Position numbers and translations under genes: made by a program. From Acidobacteriota bacterium (GTDB lineage: Bacteria > Acidobacteriota > Terriglobia > Acidiferrales > UBA7541), in the NCBI GenBank assembly GCA_013289695.1, contig JABCZK010000018.1, forward strand, positions 1 to 64,000: a stretch of 64,000 nucleotides of DNA, read 5' to 3'. Below, in pieces: positions 20,619 through 29,696 of this stretch (positions within the stretch are counted from its first letter, which is position 1; the number at the start of each line of letters is the position of its first letter). Under the pieces are notes generated by a model. It was not told where the DNA came from. It saw only the letters and a program-made list of their open reading frames with translations, and ran no database searches.

Positions 20619-20649
20619 AGCGGAGCCGAAGGGCTCGCTGATTTTTTTT
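20619..20649 (+). terminator. Rho-independent terminator before ugd
   Basis: AGCGGAGCC and GGCTCGCT form a stem with one bulged G around a GAAG loop, followed after two bases by eight Ts (20642-20649). It closes the carbamoyltransferase/DUF218 transcript and shows that ugd needs its own promoter or readthrough. Confidence 0.75.
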
Positions 20650-20665
20650 GAAAAGGGGTTCGAAC

Positions 20666-22018
20666 TTGAAGATTTCGGTGATTGGAGCGGGATATGTGGG
20701 CCTGGTGACAGGCGGATGTCTGGCGGGATTGGGTCACGAAGTCGTGTGCACCGATAGCGACGCGGAGAAATTGCAGACGCTGGAATCCGGACGGTTGCCG
20801 ATTTACGAGCCGGGGCTGGACGTGGTGATTGCGCAAGCGCGCAAGGAAGGGCGGCTGAGTTTTCGTGCGAACGCCGCGGAAACGGTTCAGTATGGCGATG
20901 CGATTTTCATATGCGTGGGTACGCCGCCGCTGCCTAACGGCAGCGCGGACCTGAGCGCGATTGATCACGTGGCGCGGCTGGTTGCGACTGAAGCGCGCAC
21001 GCCGAAGCTGGTGATCGAAAAAAGCACAGTGCCGGCGCAAACCGGGCAGGAATTGAAACGGGCATTGGCCGTGTACGGCCGCAAGTCCGGCGTGGTGTTT
21101 CGCGTGGCGTCGAATCCGGAATTTTTGCGTGAAGGAACGGGGGTGGGGGATTTTCTGCATCCGGACCGGATCGTGGTGGGCGTGGAAGACGAGGTGGCCG
21201 AAAAACTATTGAAAGAAATTTACCGGCCCGTGCTGGAGAGGACATTCAAGTGCCCCGTGCACGCTGGAAAATGTCCCGACGTGCCGCTGCCGGCGTGGCT
21301 GGTGACGACGATCAATAGCGCGGAGCTGATCAAGCATGCTTCGAATTCGTTTTTGGCGGTGAAGATTTCTTACGCGAATATGGTGGCCGATCTGGCGGAG
21401 AAGCTAGGCGCGGATATTGAGGAGGTGGTGCGCGCGGTGGGGATGGACCCGCGCATCGGGCCGAGTTTTTTCCACGCGGGAATTGGGTTCGGCGGGTTTT
21501 GTCTGCCGAAAGATTTGCAGGCGTTCGTGCATCTGGCGGAAAAATCGGGCGTGGATTTTTCAATGCTGAAGGAAGCGGAAAACATCAACAAGAGGCGCAT
21601 CGATCGTTTCATGGAGAAGATTCGTCGGGCGCTGTGGGTGGTGAAAGGCAAGCAGATTGGCGTGCTGGGATTGGCGTTTAAGCCGAGTACGGACGATATC
21701 CGTTTTGCGCCGGCGATTGATTTAATCCACGAGCTGTTGAAGGAGGGCGCGGTCGTCCGCGCGTTCGATCCGGAGGCTATGGAAAAGGCGCAGGCGGTGC
21801 TGCCGCAGATTGAGTATGGAAAAGACGCTTATGAAGCCGCGGAAGGCGCCGAGGCTTTGCTGATCGCGACCGAGTGGGCACAATTTCGGAAGCTGGATTG
21901 GGGGCGCGTGCGCGATTCGATGGTGCGGCCGTTGATTTTGGATGGGCGGAATTTGCTTTCGGCGAAAGAGATCAAGGGGCATGGATTTGAGTATTATTCG
22001 ATGGGAAGGCCGGATTAA
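20666..22018 (+). CDS. ugd: UDP-glucose 6-dehydrogenase
   Basis: A 450-residue NAD-dependent enzyme oxidising UDP-glucose to UDP-glucuronate. The N-terminal Rossmann motif is I-G-A-G-Y-V-G-L at 6-13; the catalytic Cys279 sits in G-F-G-G-F-C-L-P-K-D; E-K-S-T-V-P at 118-123 and N-P-E-F-L-R-E-G at 150-157 are family signatures. I place the start at TTG 20666, because AAGGGG lies 7 bases upstream; an in-frame TTG at 20648 lies inside the T-run of the terminator and adds six unlike residues. The product feeds the UDP-xylose synthase encoded convergently at 22204-23148. Confidence 0.95.
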   Translation: MKISVIGAGYVGLVTGGCLAGLGHEVVCTDSDAEKLQTLESGRLPIYEPGLDVVIAQARKEGRLSFRANAAETVQYGDAIFICVGTPPLPNGSADLSAIDHVARLVATEARTPKLVIEKSTVPAQTGQELKRALAVYGRKSGVVFRVASNPEFLREGTGVGDFLHPDRIVVGVEDEVAEKLLKEIYRPVLERTFKCPVHAGKCPDVPLPAWLVTTINSAELIKHASNSFLAVKISYANMVADLAEKLGADIEEVVRAVGMDPRIGPSFFHAGIGFGGFCLPKDLQAFVHLAEKSGVDFSMLKEAENINKRRIDRFMEKIRRALWVVKGKQIGVLGLAFKPSTDDIRFAPAIDLIHELLKEGAVVRAFDPEAMEKAQAVLPQIEYGKDAYEAAEGAEALLIATEWAQFRKLDWGRVRDSMVRPLILDGRNLLSAKEIKGHGFEYYSMGRPD

Positions 22019-22053
22019 TCTTCCGTAGGTCAAAACCTCGATCAGAAGAACGA

Positions 22054-22079
22054 GCACAGGCACACAAGATTGCCTGTGC
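22054..22079. terminator. Hairpin between ugd and the convergent decarboxylase
   Basis: GCACAGGCA and TGCCTGTGC form a perfect 9-bp stem around an 8-base loop, 36 bases after the ugd stop. No T-run follows, so it may be a bidirectional or Rho-assisted terminator, or one of the dispersed hairpins of this genome. Confidence 0.45.
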
Positions 22080-22154
22080 CACCTCCTGCGGTACAAGTAG
22101 TGTGTTTTAACTGTCGCGAACAAAGGCTTAGGCCGATAATCGGTACGGAAAATC

Positions 22155-22205
22155 ATGCGGAAGCTAAAGCCGGTTCATCCGGGGGAGATATTGCGCGAGG
22201 AGTTT
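22155..22205 (+). pseudogene. Remnant N-terminus of a HigA-type antitoxin
   Basis: The 17 codons from ATG 22155 encode [17 protein letters not shown], the highly typical start of HigA/VapI-type HTH antitoxins ([12 protein letters not shown]). The frame then runs straight into the complement of the UDP-xylose synthase 3' end and loses all family resemblance. No toxin gene is adjacent. It is best read as a broken antitoxin truncated by a rearrangement at the end of the neighbouring gene. Confidence 0.65.
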
Positions 22206-23148
22206 AGGGCGCGGATTGGGCTAGTTTTTCGCGGAAATATTCGTAGGTGCGTTGCAATCCTTCTTCCAGGCTTACCTTTGGCTCCCAGTTCAGAATGCGT
22301 CTGGCTTTAGTGATGTCGGGGCAGCGCTGTTTGGGGTCGTCTTGCGGCAGCGGGTGGAAGACGATGGGGGTCTTGGCACCTACTAGTTTGCGGACGCGTT
22401 CGGCGAATTCGAGGATTGTTATTTCCTGGGGATTGCCGATGTTGGTGGGCTCGTGCTCGTTGGATTCGAGCAGCTTGTAGATTCCGGCTAGCAGGTCGGA
22501 GACGTAGCAGAAGCTGCGAGTCTGCTTGCCGTCGCCGTAAACGGTGATGGGTTCGCCTACGAGCGCCTGGTAGAGAAAATTGGGGAGAGCGCGGCCGTCG
22601 TTGAGGCGCATGCGCGGGCCGTAGGTATTAAAGATACGGACGATGCGTGTATCCACGCCGTGATAGCGGTGATAGGCCATGGTGAGCGCTTCGGCGTAGC
22701 GCTTGGATTCATCGTAAACACCGCGCGGGCCGACTGGATTCACATGGCCCCAGTAGCTTTCGGGCTGAGGGCTGACTTGCGGGTCGCCGTAACATTCCGA
22801 AGTCGAGGCGAGGAGGTAGCGGGCTTTTTTGGCCATGGCTAGGCCGAGAGAGTTGTGAGTGCCGAGAGCGCCGACTTTCAAGGTTTGGATGGGATATTTC
22901 AGATAGTCGGGCGGGCTGGCGGGCGAAGCGAAATGCAGGACGACGTCCAGCGGACCGGGGACTTCGATGTAACGCGAGACGTCCTGGTGGGCGAAACGAA
23001 ATTTAGGGTGCGGCAGAAGGTGGGCGACGTTCGAGTCGCTGCCGGTGACGAGATTGTCGAGGCAGAGCACTTCCCAGTCTTTTTCGAGCAGCAGCTCGCA
23101 TAGGTGCGAGCCGAGAAACCCCGCTCCGCCAGTGATTGCCGCGCGCAC
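22204..23148 (-). CDS. uxs: UDP-glucuronate decarboxylase (UDP-xylose synthase)
   Basis: A 314-residue extended short-chain dehydrogenase converting UDP-glucuronate to UDP-xylose. It shows G-G-A-G-F-L-G-S-H at 7-15 for NAD binding, the S-T-S-E-C-Y-G stretch at 115-121, catalytic Tyr145 and Lys149 in Y-D-E-S-K, and [10 protein letters not shown], all standard for UXS rather than GalE. It lies convergent with ugd, so the two steps UDP-Glc to UDP-GlcA to UDP-Xyl are encoded within 2.5 kb. Its 3' end overlaps a HigA-like remnant on the other strand. Only one start codon fits the fold. Confidence 0.93.
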   Translation of the reverse strand: MRAAITGGAGFLGSHLCELLLEKDWEVLCLDNLVTGSDSNVAHLLPHPKFRFAHQDVSRYIEVPGPLDVVLHFASPASPPDYLKYPIQTLKVGALGTHNSLGLAMAKKARYLLASTSECYGDPQVSPQPESYWGHVNPVGPRGVYDESKRYAEALTMAYHRYHGVDTRIVRIFNTYGPRMRLNDGRALPNFLYQALVGEPITVYGDGKQTRSFCYVSDLLAGIYKLLESNEHEPTNIGNPQEITILEFAERVRKLVGAKTPIVFHPLPQDDPKQRCPDITKARRILNWEPKVSLEEGLQRTYEYFREKLAQSAP

Positions 23149-23327
23149 TTGAAGGCTCCTTGATCGCGATGGGGAATGGTCGCGATTCTGTGAGTTTCAT
23201 TATGTATGAAATGGGTGCGTTCGGGAATACGCGTTGCAGAATTCGATTTGCCGCAGAGACGCGGAGAAAACCGGACTTTTATCTTTTGCGCAATAGATGG
23301 TTTCGCGCGGACCGAGAGTGTGCTTCA

Positions 23328-23341
23328 GGGGCTGAAGCCCC
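23328..23341. repeat. Short GC hairpin of the dispersed type
   Basis: GGGGCT-GA-AGCCCC forms a perfect 6-bp stem in the 249-base gap between the decarboxylase and the next leftward gene. The surrounding text (CTTCAGGGGCTGAAGCCCC) can also pair in a shifted register. Confidence 0.5.
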
Positions 23342-23397
23342 GCCCTTCCAGGCACGACGCGACGATATTCGCGGCGGGCGACGCGCAACCACATTGA

Positions 23398-23895
23398 TCA
23401 TTGATGAGCCGGGACGACGGCGGCGGCGGGGAATGCTGTGGTGTGATCGAGGACGATGCGCCAGCCTTCTGGGAATTTTTTGAAGTCGAGGGAGAAGACG
23501 CCGGAGGGGTGGTCGGCTTCGCGCACGAGGTGGAATTTACCGACTACGTAGGCGGAATCGGCGCAGGTGAGATGAACCTCCAGATCGGAAAACGAAACAG
23601 TGCCCATAATGGTGCGGTCGGGATAGGAGTGATGGTAGCGCTCGAGCACAGCCTCCCAGCCTCGCACGATGCCACTGGCGCCGATGAATTCGGTCTGCTG
23701 CGATTTCCAATAGCCGGTCATGAAGGCATCAATATCGCCGCGATTCCAGGCGGCGGTCTGCATTTCGAGAACGGCGCGGATTTGGGCTTCGTCGGATGAA
23801 TCCGCGGGGGACGCGATGGAAGAGCGCGAGGCGATGGCTAGGCAGATCGTTGCGGCTACGGCAGCCAGCAGGGCGATGCGAAATCTTGCGGGCAT
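23398..23895 (-). CDS. Exported SnoaL/NTF2-like (DUF4440) protein
   Basis: A 165-residue protein with an N-terminal signal peptide (hydrophobic run about 5-20, likely cleavage after A-S-R-S-S-I-A-S-P) and an NTF2-like fold domain: I-R-A-V-L-E-M-Q-T-A-A-W-N-R-G-D-I-D-A near the start is the usual first helix of DUF4440/SnoaL-type proteins. The function in this family is usually unknown (small-ligand binding or ketosteroid-isomerase-like). ATG 23895 has AGGAGG at good spacing, while the longer frame would bury the signal peptide, so the start is firm. Confidence 0.82.
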   Translation of the reverse strand: MPARFRIALLAAVAATICLAIASRSSIASPADSSDEAQIRAVLEMQTAAWNRGDIDAFMTGYWKSQQTEFIGASGIVRGWEAVLERYHHSYPDRTIMGTVSFSDLEVHLTCADSAYVVGKFHLVREADHPSGVFSLDFKKFPEGWRIVLDHTTAFPAAAVVPAHQ

Positions 23896-23954
23896 TTTGG
23901 GTTCCTCCTGAACTTGACGGATGTGGATGTGTTTGTGCAAAGAGCCATCGCGAC

Positions 23955-24163
23955 GCCTGCCTGCCAGCAGGCAGGCCGGAACTACTAATTCAAACCCAAC
24001 GTCAGCACCGCCCGCCTGAAGGCGGCCGCTACAACTGCAAAAACAACGACAACGGCTGGCCGGTCCCGCACTGCGGGATCGAAGGATGAATCGCCCGCCG
24101 CGGCGGGCGATTCACAAAATCAGCGGCAACAGCAACCGCAAAGCGCCAATCAGGAGATTGGCG
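23955..24163. repeat. Mosaic of five different hairpins
   Basis: Within 210 bases lie five perfect inverted repeats of unrelated sequence: GCCTGCCTGC/GCAGGCAGGC (23955-23976), CCGCCT/AGGCGG (24012-24025), TCCCGC/GCGGGA (24064-24078), a 28-bp perfect palindrome whose left half is TGAATCGCCCGCCG (24087-24114), and CGCCAATC/GATTGGCG (24144-24163). The block fills most of the gene-free stretch 23896-24363. It resembles assemblies of REP-like units. Confidence 0.75.
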
Positions 24164-24363
24164 TTCCCAGGCGACGGCGTCACGAACTGCGATTGCAGCA
24201 CAATTCTTGCGGGGCAAAGGGTATCAACGAATGCGGCGCGGAACAACCGGGCGGATTCGGCTTGATCTCACCATGCCGGGACCACCCGGCGAGTTTACTT
24301 GTATTGGTACCGACGTTCTATTGCCGCGGGCGGAGGAGAAAGGCAAACTGTGTGAGGTCGAAC

Positions 24364-24786
24364 ATGATGATCTCAGCCTTCATTCTCGTGATCTGCTTCG
24401 CAGCGATGGTTCAGTTCGCCGTCTTCAGTTGGCGCGCTGGGCTGCTGCGAACCATCGCCACCGAGCCCATCGGTGACCAGGCTGAGATGACGGCCGAGAT
24501 ATCCCGTAACCTGCTGAATGGAAGGGACTTCGCTGATGTATCCAGCTTGCAGGGGCTTTGCCCGGACTTGAAGAACGGGCGAGTCAGTTTGCGATCGGTG
24601 CGAGTCTATTACAGCTTCCTGAAGACGATGAACTGGCTGGGCGATCTGATCGTCGCGCCGGGTGCGGATGGCTTCGGGGGCTGGACGAACCGCGAAATGG
24701 CTCTGTGCACGCGTTATACCGCCGCGGTCTTGTCGCAACGCCTGCACAGTAACCAAGAGCTGGCGACGGAAGCTCGGTCTTACTAG
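24364..24786 (+). CDS. Small membrane protein of unknown function
   Basis: A 140-residue protein starting with two methionines and a single N-terminal TM helix (I-S-A-F-I-L-V-I-C-F-A-A-M-V-Q-F-A), followed by a soluble part with many charged residues and D-L-K-N-G-R at about 75. The type, an N-terminal anchor plus a short cytosolic or periplasmic domain, is common in acidobacterial genomes, but I recognise no named family. The open frame reaches 57 codons further upstream across hairpin DNA, which I regard as noncoding. It lies just after the hairpin mosaic. Confidence 0.6.
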   Translation: MMISAFILVICFAAMVQFAVFSWRAGLLRTIATEPIGDQAEMTAEISRNLLNGRDFADVSSLQGLCPDLKNGRVSLRSVRVYYSFLKTMNWLGDLIVAPGADGFGGWTNREMALCTRYTAAVLSQRLHSNQELATEARSY

Positions 24787-24979
24787 TCCTCGTACGATTC
24801 CCTTTCTTGCAGACTGCCGCACCGGCGTGTAGTTAGTTCCCACCCTTTCTGTCCATCCAGCCAGTTGCCTGATACGCCATTCGGGGCGGGTATTTCCCAT
24901 CAGCTGCGCCGCTTTTCATGCCTAAATATTGTGGGCGATTCCCACAGCAATGACGTGTGTGCCGACCGAAGGAGGCGCC

Positions 24980-27373
24980 ATGAAGAGCCGCGCCGGATTT
25001 TCTTGCTTACTTGCATTCATAGTATTGGCCCTGATCCAGCTCTCCGCCTGCTCCGGCACACCATCCACGTTCAACAAGGTAACCATCTCCCCTAGCGGGA
25101 CGATTTTCCTCGGTCAGGGCGGGACGATTCCGCTGATCAGCGCGAGTGTGTTGAATGATACGAAGCTGAACGGCGGGGTCGCGTTTACGTTGCTGCCAGT
25201 AGGCACCGGCACGCTGACGCAGCTCACTTCTACTACAGCAAGCTATGTGGCGCCGGGAGCGGTGACGTCCGAGACGATTGTGACGATCACGGCCACGTCG
25301 GTGGATTTTCCGAAGCAGGCGGCGACGCTGACGGTGAAGATCGAGCCGCCGCCGGCGATCACGACGACTTCGCTGCCGGATGCAACTTTGAATGCGTCTT
25401 ACAGCGCGACGATCACGGCGACCGGCGGGGTGCCGCCGCTGAAGTGGACTCTGGCCTCGGGCACACTGCCGGCTGGATTGGCTTTGGGTTCGAGCGCCAC
25501 GGATACGGTGAATATTACCGGTAAGGCCACGACGGCGGGAGTGTCCACGTTCACTGTGACGGTGACGGATGCTACCGGGGCCTTCAGCACTTCGGTGCCG
25601 TTTCAGATTGTGGTGAGCAGCTTGGCGTTCACAACGACTTCGCCGCTGCCTCCCGCCACCGTTGGCATCGCCTACAGCGAACAATTCGCCGCCACGGGGG
25701 GCGCGTCGCCATATACGTTCAGCGTCGCAACTGGATCGAGCTTGCCGACTGGTTTCACGCTCACGACTACCGGACTCCTTGCCAACGCGAATCCGTCCAC
25801 TCAAGGCACATTTACTTTTGCCATCAGCGTGACGGACAGTGGAAATCCGCCCGCTGTGATCACGAACACGTTCACGCTGGTGGTGAATCCGGTGCAGAAC
25901 CTGACGCTGCTTACCGGGCCGTATGCGTTCAGCTTTAGCGGATTCAATGCCGCCGGATTCGTTGCGGCCGCTGGAACATTTAACGCGAACGGCGCCGGCA
26001 CTATCACAACTGGCGAAGCGGACTTCACGACATTGCAAGCGAACACGCTTTTCAAAGACATCACCGGCACTTACACGTTGGGACAAGATGGCCGCGGGAC
26101 GATCACGTTAACGAGCGTCACCGGGTCGCCCACTTTTGCATTTGCGATTGATACGGGCGGGTCTGGGCACGGACGGCTGATCGAGTTTGACGCTGTGCCG
26201 ATTGTCACCCGCGGTTCGGGGCGGCTGGAGGCGCAGAGCGTCAACACTTGCGTGGTCATCGGCACGAATACGAATACTTACGCAGGGGCGTTCGCGTTCG
26301 GCGGGGCGGGTTTTGCCAGCTCGCAGGCCACTGGTGGCGCAGGGCCGGTTGCATTCGCCGGAACATTTACGGCAACACCGCCGATTTCGCCGGCGACGCA
26401 GGGAAGCCTGGGGAGCGGCGAAATGGATTCAAATGCACCGAACAATCTGCAGTTCGGCAGCGCCGGGACCTTGTCGGGCGTTTATCAATCAGGACCGGAT
26501 TCGACGCACTGCACGATGGCGCTCTCGACACCAGGTCTGGCGAGTCCGAACTACGACGTGTACCCGATCTCGTTCAGCGAGGCGTTCCTCATCGAAACGG
26601 ACAACGCAACCAGCGCGAGCACGCCGTACGTAACGATTGCCGACATGAGGCAGCAAATTGGGCAGCCGTTTGCCACTGGTCCGATGAGCGGAGCGATGGC
26701 TGGCGGAGTGAGCGGACAGGATTTGAACGGAAGCGTCTCTGAGCCGTATGTGTCGGTGATACAACTGGTGCCGACGCCGGGGTTGGGGACGTTCAATTTT
26801 TCGCTCGCGGACAACACCGCGGGAACCGTCACCAACACCAATGGCACTCCGTTTGCGGTGAGCTACACTTCCGATCAGTTTGGCCGCGTGGATGCTTCAA
26901 GCTTTGTGGTTAGCGGCGTGTTTCAGCCGGTTTTCTACCTGGTCAGCGCCGATGAAGCCTTTAGCGTGGGCATGCGGAACGGCGCGCCAATCGCGGGACA
27001 TCTGGATCCGCAGACGCTCAGCTCGTTCACGGCGGCGAGCATTAATGGAACGCTGGTGGAAGGAACTTCGGCGCCGGCGGTCAGCGCGGATCGTGATTTT
27101 TCGGGCTTCCTGACGTTTAATGGCTCGGTGACGCCTGCGACGATTGTCGGAGTGCAGGACGAAAGCACTTCGGCGGCGAATACGGCGGCGCAGGCGGTGG
27201 CGGGCACGTACGTGCTATCGAACACCGGCGCGACCGACGGGAGCGGCACGGTTACGTTGACGTCGCCGGCGGCGTTCTCCGGAGCGTTCTACATTGTGTC
27301 GCCGACGAAGTTGGAGATGATCACGACTACTGCCGGCGATGCTAATCCGGTGCTGGTGATCATCGGGCATTGA
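24980..27373 (+). CDS. Lipoprotein with putative Ig-like repeats
   Basis: A 797-residue exported lipoprotein. The signal peptide ends in the lipobox L-S-A-C, and AAGGAGG sits 6 bases before the ATG. Residues about 35-125 form a bacterial Ig-like segment; two He_PIG-like modules follow (each opens with T-T-x-L-P and G-G-x-x-P). The C-terminal half contains glycine- and threonine-rich repeats of about 100-150 residues built around G-A-F-A-F / G-P-Y-A-F-S-F-S-G with F-D at the ends, a type of beta-repeat common in acidobacterial surface proteins. Likely outer-surface adhesive or structural; no catalytic motif seen. Small TGTGGG/CCCACA dyad at 24930-24946 upstream. Confidence 0.8.
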   Translation: MKSRAGFSCLLAFIVLALIQLSACSGTPSTFNKVTISPSGTIFLGQGGTIPLISASVLNDTKLNGGVAFTLLPVGTGTLTQLTSTTASYVAPGAVTSETIVTITATSVDFPKQAATLTVKIEPPPAITTTSLPDATLNASYSATITATGGVPPLKWTLASGTLPAGLALGSSATDTVNITGKATTAGVSTFTVTVTDATGAFSTSVPFQIVVSSLAFTTTSPLPPATVGIAYSEQFAATGGASPYTFSVATGSSLPTGFTLTTTGLLANANPSTQGTFTFAISVTDSGNPPAVITNTFTLVVNPVQNLTLLTGPYAFSFSGFNAAGFVAAAGTFNANGAGTITTGEADFTTLQANTLFKDITGTYTLGQDGRGTITLTSVTGSPTFAFAIDTGGSGHGRLIEFDAVPIVTRGSGRLEAQSVNTCVVIGTNTNTYAGAFAFGGAGFASSQATGGAGPVAFAGTFTATPPISPATQGSLGSGEMDSNAPNNLQFGSAGTLSGVYQSGPDSTHCTMALSTPGLASPNYDVYPISFSEAFLIETDNATSASTPYVTIADMRQQIGQPFATGPMSGAMAGGVSGQDLNGSVSEPYVSVIQLVPTPGLGTFNFSLADNTAGTVTNTNGTPFAVSYTSDQFGRVDASSFVVSGVFQPVFYLVSADEAFSVGMRNGAPIAGHLDPQTLSSFTAASINGTLVEGTSAPAVSADRDFSGFLTFNGSVTPATIVGVQDESTSAANTAAQAVAGTYVLSNTGATDGSGTVTLTSPAAFSGAFYIVSPTKLEMITTTAGDANPVLVIIGH

Positions 27374-27407
27374 TTTTTGGGCGCGCCCCGAATTTGTGGT
27401 GGAGAGC

Positions 27408-27480
27408 AGGCGAGGCAAGCCTCGCCTGGCTCGACTGTGATACATCCGCGCTTTCTACGAAAGCGGCGGCAAGCCGCCGC
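27408..27480. repeat. Hairpin repeat, copy 1 (CAAG-loop pair)
   Basis: AGGCGAGG-CAAG-CCTCGCCT (27408-27427) and GCGGCGGC-AA-GCCGCCGC (27463-27480) follow the lipoprotein stop. The second hairpin and the downstream CACTCC...TGACCTCG match a second copy at 29697-29820 in the same orientation, so the block from fabH to osmC is flanked by a direct repeat. Confidence 0.7.
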
Positions 27481-27630
27481 ACTCCCAGATGACCTCGGGT
27501 GGCGAAATTGAGCTGAAAGAGTTGCGGTCGCGCCGCCGAGCATCGTGTCCGCTGCGCATTGACTTGCGATGTGGAGTCGGTTCGACGACTGCTGTTGATA
27601 TGCCGGCTTGTTATTCCGTCCAACTACTAT

Positions 27631-28629
27631 TTAATATGCCCAGCGCATTAGGACTGCGCCGGTGGTGTAGCCGGCGCCTACGGCGATTAGCAGGACGAGG
27701 TCGCCTTTGCGGAGGCGCTTTTGTTCCACGGCGTCCATCATGCCGAGGGGGATGGTGCCGGCGGTGGTGTTTCCGAAGCGGTCAATATTGACGAGAACTT
27801 TCGAGTCGTCCACTCCGAGACGTTCCTGCATGCCGCGAATGATGCGCAGATTGGCCTGATGGGGCACGACCAGCGCCAGATCTTTGCTGGTTAATCCGTT
27901 GCGTTCGAGGATTTCAACTGCCAGCTCGCTCATACGGCGCACGGCATATTTGAAAACCTGCGCGCCTTCCTGATGGACGAAGTGCATGCGGCTATCTATG
28001 GTGTGCTGCGATGCGGGATGCAGCGAGCCGCCCCCGGGCATGTAGAGGTTGCAGCCGCCGGAGCCGTCCACGTCATGGATGAAATCAAGGATGCCCTCGG
28101 AATCCGAGGTTGCGGATTCGAGGAGAACCGCGCCGGCGCCGTCGCCAAACAGGACGCAGGTAGCGCGGTCGGTATAATCGAGAATCGAGGTCATCACGTC
28201 ACTGCCGATGACCAGCACTTTTTTGTGCGCGCCGCTGGCGACGAATTGCGCGCCGACGGTGAGGGCATAGAGAAAGCCGGAGCACGCGGCGGAGAGATCA
28301 AAGCCCCAGGCATTTTTCGCGCCGAGCTGGTCCTGAATCAGGCAGGCGGTGGCGGGGAAAAGCATATCGGGAGTGACGGTAGCGACGACGATCAAGCCGA
28401 TATCGTCGGGGTTGACACCGCGGGCCGCAAGAAGTTTGCGCGCCGCTTCCGCGCCCAGATGAGAAGTCGCCACGCCGGGGTCGGCATAATGCCGCTCGCG
28501 AATTCCGGTGCGGGTGCGAATCCATTCGTCACTGGTGTCCACTCGTTTTTCCAGATCGAGATTGGTGACCACGCGCGGCGGAACGTATCCAGCCACTCCG
28601 GTAATTTTTGCGGCGATGCGTCGGCCCAT
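27631..28629 (-). CDS. fabH: 3-oxoacyl-ACP synthase III
   Basis: A 332-residue condensing enzyme that starts fatty-acid synthesis from acyl-CoA and malonyl-ACP. The triad is visible: Cys116 in A-A-C-S-G-F, His in P-H-Q-A-N-L-R-I, and Asn in G-N-T-T-A-G-T. The N-terminus ([10 protein letters not shown] and [12 protein letters not shown]) is canonical. No fab operon genes (plsX, fabD, acpP) are adjacent, so this is a stand-alone copy; it may use an unusual primer or serve a secondary pathway, but a housekeeping role cannot be excluded. GGGGGA lies upstream of the ATG. Confidence 0.95.
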   Translation of the reverse strand: MGRRIAAKITGVAGYVPPRVVTNLDLEKRVDTSDEWIRTRTGIRERHYADPGVATSHLGAEAARKLLAARGVNPDDIGLIVVATVTPDMLFPATACLIQDQLGAKNAWGFDLSAACSGFLYALTVGAQFVASGAHKKVLVIGSDVMTSILDYTDRATCVLFGDGAGAVLLESATSDSEGILDFIHDVDGSGGCNLYMPGGGSLHPASQHTIDSRMHFVHQEGAQVFKYAVRRMSELAVEILERNGLTSKDLALVVPHQANLRIIRGMQERLGVDDSKVLVNIDRFGNTTAGTIPLGMMDAVEQKRLRKGDLVLLIAVGAGYTTGAVLMRWAY

Positions 28630-28790
28630 TCATTTCCCCCAGGAAGATCAGAAATGACAGAATCGAAATGAGTAGCTGGCGATTGTATGCAATTGGACGC
28701 AGCTGTGACAAGGGATTGTCGCGGTGGGTGATGCGAGCGACGCCGCGCTGGATTTCTTGCCGGGGCGACACCACTCGATTTCAGGCGGCG

Positions 28791-29006
28791 CTAGGCGCTG
28801 GCAGCAGCTGCTTCTTCGGAGACCTTCGTACAAACGACGGTTAAGCCGTTCTTGTTGGCGTCGAATCGTTCTTTGCGATCCAAGCCCTTCAAGAATTCCC
28901 TGGCAGCTTTGCCGATCGCCGCGGCCATGGAACCGGTATCCACCTGAATCGTTCGTCCTTGCGGACCATTGGTGCGGTGCTGGTATTCCAATTTCACTGC
29001 GTACAT
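28791..29006 (-). CDS. Small conserved-looking protein of unknown function
   Basis: A 71-residue protein with a good ribosome site (GGGAGAATCC before ATG). It begins M-Y-A-V-K-L-E-Y-Q-H-R-T, then a helical, basic middle (A-A-R-E-F-L-K-G-L-D-R-K) and an alanine-rich end. The alternation of a beta-rich start and one amphipathic helix suggests a compact domain. I do not recognise the family. It lies between fabH and osmC on the same strand with its own spacing. Confidence 0.6.
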   Translation of the reverse strand: MYAVKLEYQHRTNGPQGRTIQVDTGSMAAAIGKAAREFLKGLDRKERFDANKNGLTVVCTKVSEEAAAASA

Positions 29007-29145
29007 GGATTCTCCCTTCGCTTATAGGATAAACCACCATTCTAAGTGCTGTTGCACGTTTCCGGCAAGCGCGTTCATGCGGAGCGCACAGCCAGGAGTG
29101 CCATCCTGCGCCGGGCGGGGCTTTGCCACGACTGCTCTTGGCGCG

Positions 29146-29559
29146 CTACGAAGACTGCTGAAGGATTTCGAAGCGGTAGGTGATTTCGGCGGTTTTGCGG
29201 AGCATGGCTGCTACGGAGCAATACTTGTTTTGGCTCAGCTCGATGGCGTCACGGACGGCTTTTTCGTCCAGTTGGCCGGAGAGACGGTAAACCATTTCGA
29301 TTTTGGTCCAGACCGAGGGCGGGTCTTTGGCGCGTTCGCCGGAGATTTCGATTTCCAGGGTGGCGAGCTTCTGGCGTTTCTTTTCGAGGATCATGATGAC
29401 ATCCACGGCGGTGCAGGAACCCAGCGCGCCCAGAAGCATCTCCATCGGCCCCGGGGCGAAATTGTGTTTGCTGTCGGCGTCGAATGGAACAGTGTGGCCG
29501 GACGGCATGGTCGCCAGGAATTCCTCGCGGCCCACCCACTTTACTTTTGCGGTCTGCAT
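29146..29559 (-). CDS. OsmC family thiol peroxidase-like protein
   Basis: A 137-residue OsmC/Ohr-fold protein. The two redox cysteines are present, Cys49 in L-G-S-C-T-A-V-D and Cys114 in N-K-Y-C-S-V-A-A-M-L, together with the G-P-x-E-M-L-L-G-A-L-G signature. The H-N-F-A-P-G-P and V-D-V-I-M-I-L motifs place it in the YhfA-like branch rather than Ohr. It would reduce organic peroxides with a dithiol partner. It ends near a direct repeat and its neighbours have no redox function. Confidence 0.92.
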   Translation of the reverse strand: MQTAKVKWVGREEFLATMPSGHTVPFDADSKHNFAPGPMEMLLGALGSCTAVDVIMILEKKRQKLATLEIEISGERAKDPPSVWTKIEMVYRLSGQLDEKAVRDAIELSQNKYCSVAAMLRKTAEITYRFEILQQSS

Positions 29560-29696
29560 GGTCTGCTCCCGCGAAATTCCTTCGCAAGTTTTACACCTTG
29601 AACTTTAGCGGGGAATGTGTGGCGCGTCCAGTGAGACGTCCGGTGAGCTGTGTGCGTGGCGCGAGCTGGTCGGAGCGAGTTGGTGCAAACCTCTTG

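Noticed and set aside
19832..21160. Leftward open frame of 442 codons
   Set aside because: It runs across the DUF218 gene, a terminator and ugd, all of which have clear support on the other strand.
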